DNA from: Epiperipatus broadwayi
Taxonomy: Eukaryota; Onychophora; Udeonychophora; Euonychophora; Peripatidae
Assembly (NCBI GenBank): GCA_028023455.1
Contig: JAQFVV010012509.1
Location: forward strand, 3,596,590 to 3,660,589
DNA length: 64,000 bases
Direction: 5' to 3'
Part shown: positions 36,339 through 47,801 of the stretch, piece by piece
Layout: each line of letters begins with the position of its first letter
How positions within the stretch are numbered: position 1 is the first letter of the stretch
Position numbers and translations under genes: made by a program
The notes under the pieces: generated by a model
Told to the model about the DNA's origin: nothing
What the model saw: only the letters and a program-made list of their open reading frames with translations
Databases searched by the model: none

Positions 36339-36692
36339 CTCTATATAATCAGTTAAGAAAGTTCCTAGGCTATGTTTAAACTATATATATTGTTCTATTT
36401 TTTTGTAAATTATGTGATTTAATAATGACAGCTTTATATGTCGATGAATGAATTTGATAATGGTTGGTAGAAAAATAATGGCAAACTACTATTATGATAA
36501 AAGTGTTTTTATATTGATCACAATAATCTGTTGAGAGAATATACTACTATTTTTTAAGTGTCTTTTTACAATAAAAGTTTTAATTATTCTTTACTTCATG
36601 CAGCAATAGCAATAATTCACTCATTATCACGACTTTAGACCCAACTAGTAATCATAAGTAATTAATGAATCCCAGATAATAAGATGAAAATA

Positions 36693-36885
36693 AAAACAGG
36701 CAAAACTCTCTATATGTATTGCCACTCAGTGCAAGCTAGAGTAATCAATGGATGCCAGAAGGCCGCCTGGCATCCATGATTACTCTGGCTTGCAGTAAGT
36801 GGCAATATGTATAGAGAGTTTTGCCTGTTTTAATAACAGTTAAGAGCAAGCATAAGAAATAGTGATCATGTGATATTTATTGGCT
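36693..36885. mobile_element. Family A foldback A10, in P2X intron 1
   Basis: A 193-bp palindrome of family A ends: 'AAACAGGCAAAACTCTCTAT' inverted to 'AGAGAGTTTTGCCTGTTTTA', with a longer tail to 'GTGATCATGTGATATTT'. A perfect 13-bp duplication 'TAAGATGAAAATA' lies at 36680-36692 and 36886-36898. No ribozyme core. Confidence 0.88.
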
Positions 36886-37699
36886 TAAGATGAAAATACC
36901 TAGACTAGTTTATAGTTGCTAACTTTAATCACTGAAAAACACTGGATTATAGATATCTATTGATTACTTATGCTTATGTAGATTATATAAAGTGATATAG
37001 AGATTATTATTATTAATGCAGATATTAAATCTAAGGAGAGATACATGATGCCAGATTTGGTATAATCTTAGTAATAGGTGGCAGTTACTTACTATTCAGT
37101 ACTGTTATAGAATGTAGACTGATCTTAACTTTCATGATCTACCTTCCCTATAATGCTTTAGCAAGAAAAACAAAGAAGAAATTAACTCATAAATAGTTAA
37201 ATATTCATATTTATTAATGAAGTCTCTAGGCAGTCTTTTAACAAGTAAAGCAATATAAAAACTAATCCATTAAAAATTAAATACATGTAAAATTACCAAA
37301 CACAAAATTAAGTAATTTAAAGCAGATTAAATGATGATAATTAGTATTTCAAATGTAATTTAAATTAGTAATAATTTTATATACAGAAAATATTTTTAAT
37401 TTTAATCAATTTCAGTGAATGGGTCTTGATTTGTATTTTTTCTTGAAATTTTCCCAAATAAATGATCCAGATGTGACTGGAAAAATGCTGGCCTAATGAT
37501 TATAAATGTATTAAATAGAAGCAGTAAAAAAAAAATCTATTAGAAATTAAATGTACATATGTATGTATCAAAAAAAAAATAATTGTAAAACAATATAATT
37601 GTAATATGTTGCATTTATATATTAGACTATTTCTATCATCTAATATAAGTATTGAATATCTTTAAAAAAATTTATTTGAATATTCCGAATACATTCAAC

Positions 37700-37882
37700 T
37701 GTCAGTAATAGTGCACAGGTTAATTTATGCAAAATGTTTCGAAAAGTATTATTCTTTCTTCTTTTTCAGATGTTGCCAGCCTGGCTGGTGCCAGTACTAG
37801 CGTGGGAATTGAATCTGGACCCTTAGATTCTTGAGTACTGAATTTTAAGGTAACTAACCAATTGAGCTATTCTGCCAAAGGC
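37700..37882 (-). mobile_element. tRNA-derived SINE
   Basis: The minus strand has a tRNA-like head with Pol III box A 'TAGCTCAATTGGTTAG' (37854-37869 reversed) and box B 'GATTCAATTCC' (within 37804-37821), spaced as in a tRNA. It is followed by 'GGCACCAGCC' and a short body to about 37700. It resembles a tRNA gene, but the arms do not pair well and it continues into non-tRNA sequence, so I call it a SINE. It directly follows the PLE fragment on the same strand. Confidence 0.7.
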
Positions 37883-37904
37883 TGCAGTCAGTAGAAATTT
37901 CATA

Positions 37905-38480
37905 TACTTATCTATGAGGTTCCTCCTGATTTCTCCATATTTTCTTAAGAGCGAAGTTGATTAGTGATTTCCATACATTATGTATAGTCGCTCTAGGTTG
38001 ATTTATGGGGTTGTTTGTCATTTTCATGTAAGCAGCTTCTTTAAATTTTTTTCTTTGTACCTTTTCTTTTTTAGCCAATACTTTTGTATTTTACCAATTG
38101 AACATTCGTTCATTGGTACATACATAGTTTACTATTTTAGACATATTTATTTTCTCTCTTCTAATCATCATTTTGTGTTCTTGCAATGACTTTTCAATGG
38201 AACCACTGATCTTACCAATAAATGTTATTCCACATTCACATGGTATTTCATAGATGCAGGTTTAGCTTTTCAGCATTTCAGGTTTAGGCTTTGTAGATTT
38301 CAGAAGATTTTCCTTAAATTTGTCTGCTGTTTTTGGTAGGTATGGATACACTACCATATTAATAATTGTTTTTTTCTTTTGATGGTTCTTTTTGTTATCT
38401 ATTTAAGATTTTCTTAATAAGAGCTGATGTATAACCATTTTTCATAAGAGTTCATTCTATTTAGATTTTTTCTTTTTTCA
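37905..38480 (-). pseudogene. Penelope-like element, GIY-YIG endonuclease remnant
   Basis: The minus strand reads a decayed Penelope-type C-terminal endonuclease. It contains 'CIYEIPCECGITFIGK' (GIY and a YIG changed to FIG), 'SIEKSLQEHK', 'KVLAKKEKVQRKKFKEAAYM' and 'MTNNPINQP', ending near 37910. The order Y-C-x-C-G...YIG...EHK...KEA-x-Y-I...N is that of PLE endonucleases. Upstream RT is not recognisable beyond about 38480. Stops break it. Confidence 0.7.
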
Positions 38481-40930
38481 AATCGCTGGTTTGAATGTAT
38501 TTGGAATATTTAAATAAAGTTAAATTTTTGTAAAGATATTTAATACTTTATATTAGATGATGGAAATAGTTCAATATATAAATACACCTAAAATACCATT
38601 ATCACAAATCTTCAGGAAAACAATTGTAATAAGTATTTGACTTTTATTTACCTTCAAAAATTGCATACTAAACATGTCCCTATTTATTTTATCAGTGGCA
38701 AATTGAAAAAAATCATTTTTTAAAAATAAAAATGCAATTTTTTATTTTGAAATTACTATTTTTAAAAAAAATGCTAATTTTATTGTTACACCATAATAAA
38801 TTATATTTTCCATATTTATTATCATCATTCAAATTTGTATGACTATTATTTTTCTTTTGTACAGATAAATGTATATCTTTAATTTTTTATAGATTAATGA
38901 TTTTTTTTCTAAAACACTATCTGGCAGTTAGCTCATGATTCTTAAGCTAGATCACGTATTAATTACAATAACAATTGTTCTGCTTATAATATTTAAAGAA
39001 GTGTTTCTAAAAATCCTAATGAACAATTTTGTTATATATTGTAACGGTCAAGATTTGTACATTCATGCAACAGAATCCAGGCAAATATACCAAAGCTGAC
39101 CAGAAAGGAATTGGGAAATCCCTAACCCGACAAAGCTTCAACCTATTTACAAATACTCTATGACTCAACACCCTATAAATGACATATCTGAGATTGCACT
39201 TGATATCCATTCTTCATGTCTTTCATAGGGCAGGAAAAAATATGAGACTTAGGGGCTAATTCAGCATAAAACTAAGAGGTTCTAAATAGAATGATAATGT
39301 GATGATAGAGGTGAGATCTATAAATCAACATCAAGGCAAGTGTCACTCATATATAATACAATAATTAAGATTAAATTGGATTGGGATTAGGATACAAGAA
39401 ATATATATGAAGCCAAAGTAATTTAAACATTTGTTTATTAATTAATAAATAAAATAAACACAGATAAAATAATATAATTTCAAAGGTGTGGTGGACGCAC
39501 TTAGGCGTTATAATGGATGAGACAATTATTATATCAATCCCATCTTACATATTAAATCAATAGGCGTGTGTGTATATGTGCGATCACTTAGATTATGCCT
39601 ATAATGGAAATGCCAATCCTATCTTAACATGATGGGTTGCTATTTTTATAAATAACTTTACTAGCCCTGGATAGATCATTCATTATAGTATTATACTATG
39701 TATATATTTCTATCTAAGGTATGAGCGCATAAACAAACTCACTGATGTAGATTGAATCCAAGAATCAAGATATGGTTTCAGATTAGTGCTGAATATGAAC
39801 TTAAAAAGGAGGTAGAATTGACTACTTTAGATTGCCTATATGTGCTATAGCACTGACACAATATTAATAATAAATCTGTCCTGCTGATAGATTATTTTTC
39901 AAAGGTTCTTGCGAACATCGCCGGTACCCTGGGACTGGGTGTCTTGCTTCTTATGAGGTGAACATTCAAAGTTCAGGAGCGGGGTGACTACGTCAATGTC
40001 CTGGTATTAAACTTCAGGAATAATCTTGATGCACATACCCGAAATAGTAGAATGGGATGGCTTAACTGAGATCACATTTTAAAAGATGCAGCAAAACATT
40101 AATTATATCGTATTTAATAAAATTAGATCCACAACGCAATAAATAATTTAACATCTATATCTTTAAAGTTAACTGTGCTTTAGTGGTAGCTTTTATCGGG
40201 TTAGCTAATAAAAGCCAATTCTTAACTAGTGTTATATATAAGCTACTTAAGGGAATGATTATATAATCACTCTTGTTAATATGCTTTAATCCACATCTTA
40301 ATAATTAATTAAGGAGGGAAAAGTATATTTTGAGGGGTTTACTAACAGATTCACATATAAATATACTTTCTAACTATCCCTAAGGCTATTCTATTACTTA
40401 TTATAACATTAATTAAAATCAAATTTAGAAGCAAACCACATTATGCATTTATATAACAAACAAATAATAATGAGTTTAAGGGAGTTCATTATTATTATAA
40501 ATATAGAATTTCGAAACAGCATGCATAATTGGTGACATTAAGAAAGATAATTAAATGAAGATATTTTAATTTATATCTCCACCAAGTTTTACTGAATTTA
40601 AAGCTCACTAATTCGAAGCATTGGCATATAACAAATATATAAAATACGTTTTAAAATAGAGAAAGGTGTAGGCACAATCATATTGATAGAGAAATAGTTA
40701 AATAAGACATGGATTAGATTTAAATAAAGTAGATTACAAGTGTAGGTAGGCAACTTTCATAATTTAAAAGGTTAATTAATTTAGACATAGTTTAAAATTA
40801 ACATTATTTTGAACATTCAATTGTTTCTTTAATTTACATTTAGCTAGCTTTTAAAATTAAGAGTTTTGAAACTTAAATATTAATTGATTCAAAGCTCTGC
40901 AGTTCTGGAATTATATTATCAATTCTTCAT
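38481..40930. other. AT-rich stretch; possible LTR-like start at 39038
   Basis: 'TTGTAACGGTCAAGATTTG' at about 39038 resembles 'TTGTACCGGTCAAAATTG' at about 60857. TGTAACGGTCA is a common Ty3-type LTR start, but no pairing LTR or coding region was found. Nothing else supported. Confidence 0.25.
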
Positions 40931-40935
40931 TTCAG

Positions 40936-41326
40936 CTGGTGGTGTAGGCACTTGGATTTCAGGCATGGTGGCAATCTTTTTTGGGCAGGTTCACATTGTC
41001 TTTCTTCTGGTGACAGGCTGTTGCGGGAGAATTTTCTCTCTGTGGTGCACAGGTTGTTAGGTGCATGGGATGGCAGTGAACTTGTCATTTACCCATGGAG
41101 AAACAGCAAAACGTCATCCTCCTTAGCCACACATATCAAAATTTTTAAGCGGCATGGATTCTGGTGGGACTCTTTTACAAAATATTGGTGTGTGTTTTTT
41201 GAGCCCATAATATGGCCTATTTATATAATATTCATCTCAGCCATTTACTTGTTGAGAATTTATTTTGTCCAAGAACCCATTAGTGTTAGATGTTATATTA
41301 AAATTCCAGATATTTTTAGAAATTGA
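40936..41326 (+). CDS. Unidentified 130-codon open frame after a splice-acceptor-like site
   Basis: The frame is open from a good acceptor-like 'TTCTTCATTTCAG' ending at 40935 to a stop at 41326. Its first half is distinctly richer in G+C than its surroundings. The product has no domain I recognise ('WAGSHCLSSGDRLLREN', later a hydrophobic tract). The reverse strand over the same block is also open for long runs, so either strand, or neither, could be coding. Treat as a candidate exon or transposon scrap. Confidence 0.2.
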
Positions 41327-41735
41327 TTTTAAGCTTTTTGTTCAATTTTCCAAAGCATTCAAAATCCTCCCCCCCCCCCAACTTTGAATAGTGCCGGTCC
41401 AATAATTTTACTTATGTAACCCTTTTGTTGTAAACAAATTAATTTACAAAATTTGCTAAATCTAAACTTATCTTCCTGCAGGTGCGGTGGCTTAATGAAA
41501 ATTTATTTACAACTATTTTACTTTTTAATTGACAAGAGCTAAAACTTTTAACAAAACTAAATCACGCCATCCTATATATGTATCACTATATATAGTGAAT
41601 TATTACAAAAAAATCAAGCCAGATGTCACATGACCGCTTGTACTTACAAATGTTATATATATATAGGTCGCAAAAATGTTAAATTTTAAATGTTAAATAT
41701 TAAAAATGTTAAATTTTAAATGTTATATATAGAGC

Positions 41736-41775
41736 ACCTCACTGAGGATGCCAGTAGCAGAAACCGGTCTGAGGT
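41736..41775 (+). ncRNA. Intact minimal type I hammerhead ribozyme, family D (D1)
   Basis: In order: stem I ACCUCA (41736-41741), CUGAGGA (41742-41748), stem II UGC-CAGUA-GCA (41749-41759), GAA, palindromic stem III ACCGGU (41763-41768), cleavage base C at 41769 (triplet GUC), stem I UGAGGU (41770-41775). Every core base is present and stem I is perfectly Watson-Crick paired over six positions. Its stem I sequence differs from family A, yet pairing is kept. Confidence 0.85.
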
Positions 41776-42109
41776 TGGGGATATTCTACAAAGCTTGTTA
41801 AGAGCTTATTTTGCGAGCTTTATATATAACATTTGTAAATATAAGCTTATTAAATTAGGTTATGTGACATCTGACTTGATTTTTTTGTAATTTTATTTTT
41901 TGCTATTAAGGCTTTGGTTATTTTATATTGCAAACCTATTAATATATGGTGTATCTGAACTTAGTTCAATCTCATGTGGCTATTTGAGTTAAATAACTAG
42001 ATTGGAAGACATATGGATATCTGAAAATTTCAGATTTTCTATTTTTATATCTTACATAAAGTACTGGGCTTGGCCTGGTATTTTTAATCTAATGCTTGAA
42101 TATCCTAGC

Positions 42110-42142
42110 ACTTCACTGAGGATGCCAATAGCAGAAACCGGT
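42110..42142 (+). ncRNA. Broken hammerhead, family D (D2)
   Basis: CUGAGGA (42116-42122), UGC-CAAUA-GCA, GAA and ACCGGU are intact. A 16-base deletion relative to D1 then removes the sequence from the cleavage base C17 onward, including the whole 3' strand of stem I. Confidence 0.8.
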
Positions 42143-43160
42143 TCTACAAAGCTTGTTAAGAGGTTATTTTGCAAGCTCTACATATAACAGTGAATTATAT
42201 ATATGCATACAAATTTATAGCAAGCAAATCAGTAAATTGAACTTAATTTTGAATAGCAATATTTTTAATTGTAAAGCAAACTTCTCTGCCGTAATATTTT
42301 AATATAATTGATATTAACAGCATATGTTCATATGCACATATATACTGCAATGCATCTAGCCATAACAGTATTCTTATCTAGTTATTTGAATTGGATTTAA
42401 ATCTAGCACAGATGGAGTTAGTAATCAAAAGTTAAGATGAAACGGTTGGGGTTCAAAACACACCATTTCAATATTAAGGCAATTACTGTTTTATTTTTTA
42501 TTGTCATCTTCAAATTTTACTTTTGTAATTTACACTTCTTTTTTTTTTATTATTGTTTAAAGCAATTCACAAAAGTGCAATCTGTTATTTAGATAATTGT
42601 GAACTACTAAAATACATATGTCAGCACTATGTAGAAGAAAGCTGATAACTATTTATATTGTTTTTGAATGATATTGCATTAAAAAGGAAAGAGATTATCA
42701 GGATTGAGAGGGGAAAAAAAGAGTAAATTTGGAAATATTTATTGGATGACTAGTATAAATATATTGAGAAAGAAATCAGCTCAGTAAAGCATAAACTTTT
42801 AGTAACTAAGGCATTTGGAATAATGGTTGTCGTAATATCTATAAAAAGACAAATTCATATTGCATTCAAGATTAAACAGATGAACCCTTGTATAATTAAA
42901 TAACATTTCTGTTCTAACTCCTTACAAAAGGAACTATATGTGAACCAAAACTAGTATAGAATGATTCTGAAACCACAAATAGTTGACAATAACATAGAAA
43001 GTTATCATTTTTTACAATTCAACTTACAAGTGCTAAACTCTATGCACTCCTTTATTTGACAACAATGCTTTTAGATAAATACATTAATTAATATTACAAA
43101 ATCAACAAATTCTTTAACACAGTTTTTTTTTCTTTCAAATCTTGTTTTTTTTTTTATTTT

Positions 43161-43442
43161 ATGAACCATAAATATTACGAGGAAACTAAGGCCACTGTCA
43201 ATAATAGGGCTACTCAGCATCTGTATGCATACAGGAGAGCGCAAAAGAACTACAACATTTCAATATTCCTCAAACACGAAAAACAGGCTGTGCATAGGTT
43301 TGAATCCTCCAACCCCAAAATTGTGTGCACTGAAACTAACACCTGCAAAAGGAAGATAAAAGAAGCATATTTTATTATCAACGACAATAATGTAATTAAT
43401 AGTTGCGACACATGCTTCGCTATCTCCAGAAAATGGATAAGC
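43161..43442 (+). pseudogene. Penelope-like element, endonuclease C-terminal fragment
   Basis: The plus strand encodes 'LYAYRRAQKNYNIS', 'SNPKIVCTETNTCKRKIKEA' and 'YFIINDNNVINS', ending with K-W-I-S and a stop. This is the C-terminal part of a PLE GIY-YIG domain (L-x-x-H/Y-R-R ... K-I-x-x-x-E-x-N-x-x-x-R-x-x-K-E-A-x-x-I ... I-N). It matches the minus-strand fragment at 54875-55069, and their 3' flanks also match ('CATTTGCATAT', 'ATCACAAC'). The catalytic GIY part is missing. Confidence 0.7.
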
Positions 43443-45719
43443 TAATTAATTTACATATACATTTGCATATATTACCATTTAATGATATCACAACGAAGTT
43501 TATTACTTTGGCTGCGATTATGAGGGCTAACACCTAGAAAGCGCTTAGCCTGAATTAACTTATTTTGATTGTTTGCTATTAACAGCTTCTTCAACCAGTG
43601 TTTTAAAGCGATTGTATATATTAGAATCATAAAATATAAAACCAAGATTTGAAGAGAAAAAATATGTTAAAGAAATTATTTTTGTAATTTTAATATAAAA
43701 GTGGACCATATTTACAAAAAAACATAAGAGAAATGATTATTATTGATTTTATTAAATATATTGTATGTCATAAATCACTTATTACATTAGAAAATATGAA
43801 ATCATCTTTAGCCCAAATACAAACTTGATTAAAGATTAATATATCTATATTCTTTTTAATATTATGATTAAATGGAAATAAATCTAATCTATTTTGTTGG
43901 GGGTTTTTTTTAACTATCTATGTCATGAATGGTCTTTCTTGTTAGTATTTTGTTGTTTTTTTCCTATAAATAAGTAAATTAACCAAAATGTTTTTTAGTA
44001 CAAAAAAAGGTTTCTTTTGGCAATATTTTATTGTCCTTCTCAATATAGCATCTATATTATTGAGAACATTTACAGACTATTTTAAACAGAGAAAGGGGAA
44101 AGATAAAAAAAAAGATAAGAAAAAAGAATCTATATGTTTCTAAATCTTATAGTCTGTAAATGTTCTGTTATAAGTATAGTAACTGAGGAAACCATAAAAT
44201 ATTACTAAAAGAAGCTTTTTTGTACTCAAAAATATAATGTTTATTATTATATAATGGCTTTTGTGATTTGGCACAGTTGTAGAGAGGCAGATTGGAATTC
44301 AAGATCCATGGATCGCAGCTCTGCAATTCAGATGCTCAAAGTTTTATGAAATTCCATTCATTTTATCTTATACTAAGTATAATCATATAGTATCATTAAT
44401 TAAATTCTATCTTCCCTTCTCTCATATATAATATTTTAGATTTACTTTAAAACATTTATCTTTTTATATGCATTTCAAATTATGTAAAAAAAAGATAACT
44501 GAAAAAAGGGCATCTTTGTTTTTTTTATCAGATATTTTTATTCATATATTTGAACTGCGTGAAGAAAGATGGAGATTTTAAAGTATATCTAAAGTCATTT
44601 ACATATGTTGATATGCGACTTGAATCAACTGTTATTTTGATATCACCTTGGTATTTTATTATCAAATACTTAAACTGCTTAAACTCTTATAAGTATGGAT
44701 CAATTCTGTACACCAGTTTTACTTATTAATTATTCAGACTTATTTATAGTATTGATGTGAATCATTTTCTTTACATTATTAACTAATTATAAATAGCTAC
44801 AATCCTGAAAACATTTTTCACTATCTTATTTAATAATTAAATTTTTAAATAGTAAATGGGATAAAAGATCATTAAAAACAGTTAATATTTACTAATAGCA
44901 ATAAGGGAGTAAAAATAATACACATCCAAATTATTGATTTCGTCAAAAGTAAAATACATGGTTTGGATTTTAGGTACAATTTTACAAATTAATTTAAAAT
45001 AATATATACTTCTAAGTTTTTGTACAAAAGTAATGAAGTTATTTCAGTGACATTGAGAGTGTTAGAGATGAAAATCAAACCATTCTTTAATGATTGAGTA
45101 ATTAACATTTTTCATCATGTTTATTATTGAAATCTTATATTGTCTGATCTTCATGTGAGATTAGATCATTATTTATGTATATTCAAAGCATGATAATATA
45201 TGTGTAATCTATATCTTAATTTTGTTATCTGCACTCACTGTTCTAATATTTTAATAAGTTTGACATAAATATGTGCATCAAAAATTATTGTATACAAATC
45301 TAGAAATTTTTTCATAGTTACCGTCTATTTACTTATTCATACAAAACTAAGCCTGTTTTAGAACATTCCAAAGCACAGTAAAGCAAGCAGCCAAGCAATA
45401 AGTAAATAAGAAAATTGTATACAATTTTATATTCATGCATTGAGCCACTCATATTGATAACTGACTGCTGTATTTAATGATAAGTAAATGCAATAATTCC
45501 CATTATCCACAGCTGCTTGTGTTGATGGCTTCATGTCATGCCTATGGAAAATACAAACTTTATGTAATATGTGTGTTTTAGTATACATATATAGATATTG
45601 GAAATTAAGAGATTATACTTATATAATCTGAGATAACTTTTATCTTTGCTATTGTTAGGAAACCACCAATTGTAAATTGAAAGTCCTGAGGCTAATAAAG
45701 TTTTCTCATATTATATCCA
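43443..45719. other. AT-rich stretch, no gene seen
   Basis: The first about 180 bp is the 3' flank of the PLE fragment. The rest shows no feature I can support. Confidence 0.5.
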
Positions 45720-46310
45720 TAAAAATCTTTAATTTAAAATATACAACTCTCTGGAAAAGATGTCAAGAGAAGATGTTAGCCTTTTGAATTGTCATCCTTA
45801 TAAATAAAAAAAAAAAAAACTTTCTAGGTTAAAATTCTAACAATTTGGATTAGAAATAAAAGATCTCCTTTTACTTCTTCTAAATTCAAGATAAAAGAAC
45901 TATTATGTAAGTTAATAGAGAAAACTTGTTTAGTCTCAGGACTGCCAATTCATTAATGGTTTCCTGGCAACATTAAAGGTAAAAGTCATCTTTGTTTGCA
46001 TAGATATAATTTTAATTTTAATTGTCTTATTAGAATTCATGAAAATATTTAATTTAACATATACAACTCTGCAAAAGATAATTATTATTTGGAGGATGTA
46101 GTTCTCTGCATTTAAATCCTTATAACAATTTGGTTTAAAAATAGTAGATCTCATTTTATTTCATCTAAATGTAAGACAAACAACTTTATAGATCAATAGA
46201 GAAAATTTGTTTAATCTCAGGAGTGTCAAATAATATTTAATGGTTTCCTGGCAACATTAAAAGTTAAAATTATCTTTGTTTTCATAAATGAAATCTCTTA
46301 ATTTCCATCA
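45720..46310. repeat. Tandem duplication, about 280-320 bp unit
   Basis: Two diverged direct copies share 'ATACAACTCT' (45741, 46061), 'CTCAGGA' and 'AATGGTTTCCTGGCAACATT' (within 45950-45975, 46238-46260). No open frame, no hammerhead core. Confidence 0.75.
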
Positions 46311-47140
46311 TTTTTATTAAAATCTATGATAATAATTCTTTAGTATATATTGTACCAGTATGTTATTATACATTGATTTAAATCCAGTATTTTTCCTCCC
46401 CAAAATAAAGTATTTTCCTAGTAGAAAGAGGTATCTTAATTAAAGGTTAGTGTATAGTTAAAAGCTATAGAAAATACTAGTGATTGCTTTATTAATATAA
46501 AATAATGTATTCTTATAAAATTTTGAAGAAAAAAAATATCTTTTCTTTAGGTTTTTTTTAAACTTCTTTTCTGTAAATTGCAAAACAAATAATTAAAGTT
46601 AATTAATTATAAATAGTTTGAGATTATCTCATTATTATTTTTTATATAATTCTATATATACTTCTTCCTTCTTTTTCATCAGTAATTTTGCTTATTCTCT
46701 TTCAAAATCTATTCAAAGTCTCTTTTCTTTCAAAATCCAATCTAATCTGCCCTGAACTTTCAACTTGACTATTTATATTCTGACCTCCAGATTGATTATG
46801 CAGCTCAGCCCACTGTATTTTATTTGTTGCACCGCTTTCATTTAGGCCCGAGTGCTTTTTCTTTTCCCAAGGATTGGACAATATTTTTCGCGGGACAGAT
46901 AATGAACTAGGAGGATTAATTCATGTTTTCCAATTTATTAAGACTGCCTCAAGCTATTATCACACTTTATTCAAAAACATCATTCCAAAAATTAAAAATG
47001 TAATCTTTTTAATAAATGCCAGCTTTTATTTACATCGTAATTTAAAACTATAAAATCAATAATGATTTTTTTTTAACTATAAACTTTTTGCTTTATTTCT
47101 TTTTTAATTTGATCAAATCATGCTAGTCTTTTTTAAATGG
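46311..47140. other. AT-rich stretch
   Basis: No supported feature. A short richer block near 46790-46880 is unassigned. Confidence 0.4.
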
Positions 47141-47791
47141 GGATAATTCAACTGATGACGTATTACCCTGAAGGCATATCGGTCTAATGTTGCGATTTTT
47201 AAGATAACGTCTCCAAGTGATCTGCAGACACATTTAGTCGCTAAAATGTGTCCGCAGATCACGTGAACACGGCACATTAAAAAGCGCAAGATTAGACTGA
47301 TATACCTTCAGGGTAATACGTCATCGGTTGATCACATGATAAAAAACATAAAAACATAAAAAAGACAAAAATGGTACGCAGGTCATGTGATAAAAAAGAA
47401 CAAAAATGGCGCAAATTTTGACACAATTTCCTTTTGGGGAGAAGTCCGTGGTCTTGTAAGAAGATGATCGCTTCTTCCTCCGTACTTGGTAAATTAAATA
47501 AGGTTCTTGTAGTTTCAGCCATCATAAACGCAAATATCACAAAGTAGAAGAGCTCAAAAAAGTCTCTGTGATGCCGTGGATAGCAAAATCACAATAGACA
47601 GAAAAATCAAAAAATTTCCCAAACCTCTCTCCGAATTTTAAATCTCGCGGGCAAAAAAAAAAAAAAATTGACTCTCTGATGGATTAATCACGCCAGTCAC
47701 TTGGTTGCCATGACAACGTTGTCATGCAAAAAACGTCGATGTCTACCGGAAGGGAAATCGGTAGGTCAAATACGTCATCGGTTGAATTATC
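47141..47791. mobile_element. MITE with nested inverted repeats
   Basis: The outer terminal inverted repeats are 'GGATAATTCAACTGATGACG' (47141 onward) and, reversed from 47791, 'GGATAATTCAACCGATGACG'. An internal inverted pair (about 47143-47200 with 47278-47336) repeats the same terminus. It is CpG-rich relative to its surroundings and includes 'GGTTGCCATGACAACG'. The 82-codon minus frame at 47292-47540 is unrecognised. I found no target-site duplication, so the superfamily is open. Confidence 0.7.
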
Positions 47792-47801
47792 CGTAAGTAC
47801 C

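Larger units (their letters stand above)
41604..42188 (+). mobile_element. HHR element family D, tandem dimer
   Basis: The left end is a short minus-sense copy of the element's 3' region (41604-about 41665). It is followed by two plus-sense units in tandem with a 374-bp period. Each has a hammerhead (41736-41775 and 42110-42142), then 'TCTACAAAGCTTGTTAAGAG'. A perfect 10-bp duplication 'AGTGAATTAT' flanks the whole at 41594-41603 and 42189-42198. No coding capacity. Layout is that of retrozyme-like or PLE terminal-repeat elements. Confidence 0.85.

Noticed and set aside
37803-37880. Functional tRNA gene
   Set aside because: Boxes A and B are good but acceptor and anticodon arms do not pair; SINE head is the better reading.
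39038-39480. Possible solo LTR starting TGTAACGGTCA
   Set aside because: Only the first about 20 bases match the sequence near 60857; no 3' end, duplication or primer site found.
35163-42000. Search for P2X exon 2
   Set aside because: No W-V-x-V-x-x-K-G-Y-type exon with acceptor and donor was seen by eye; it may lie beyond the window.
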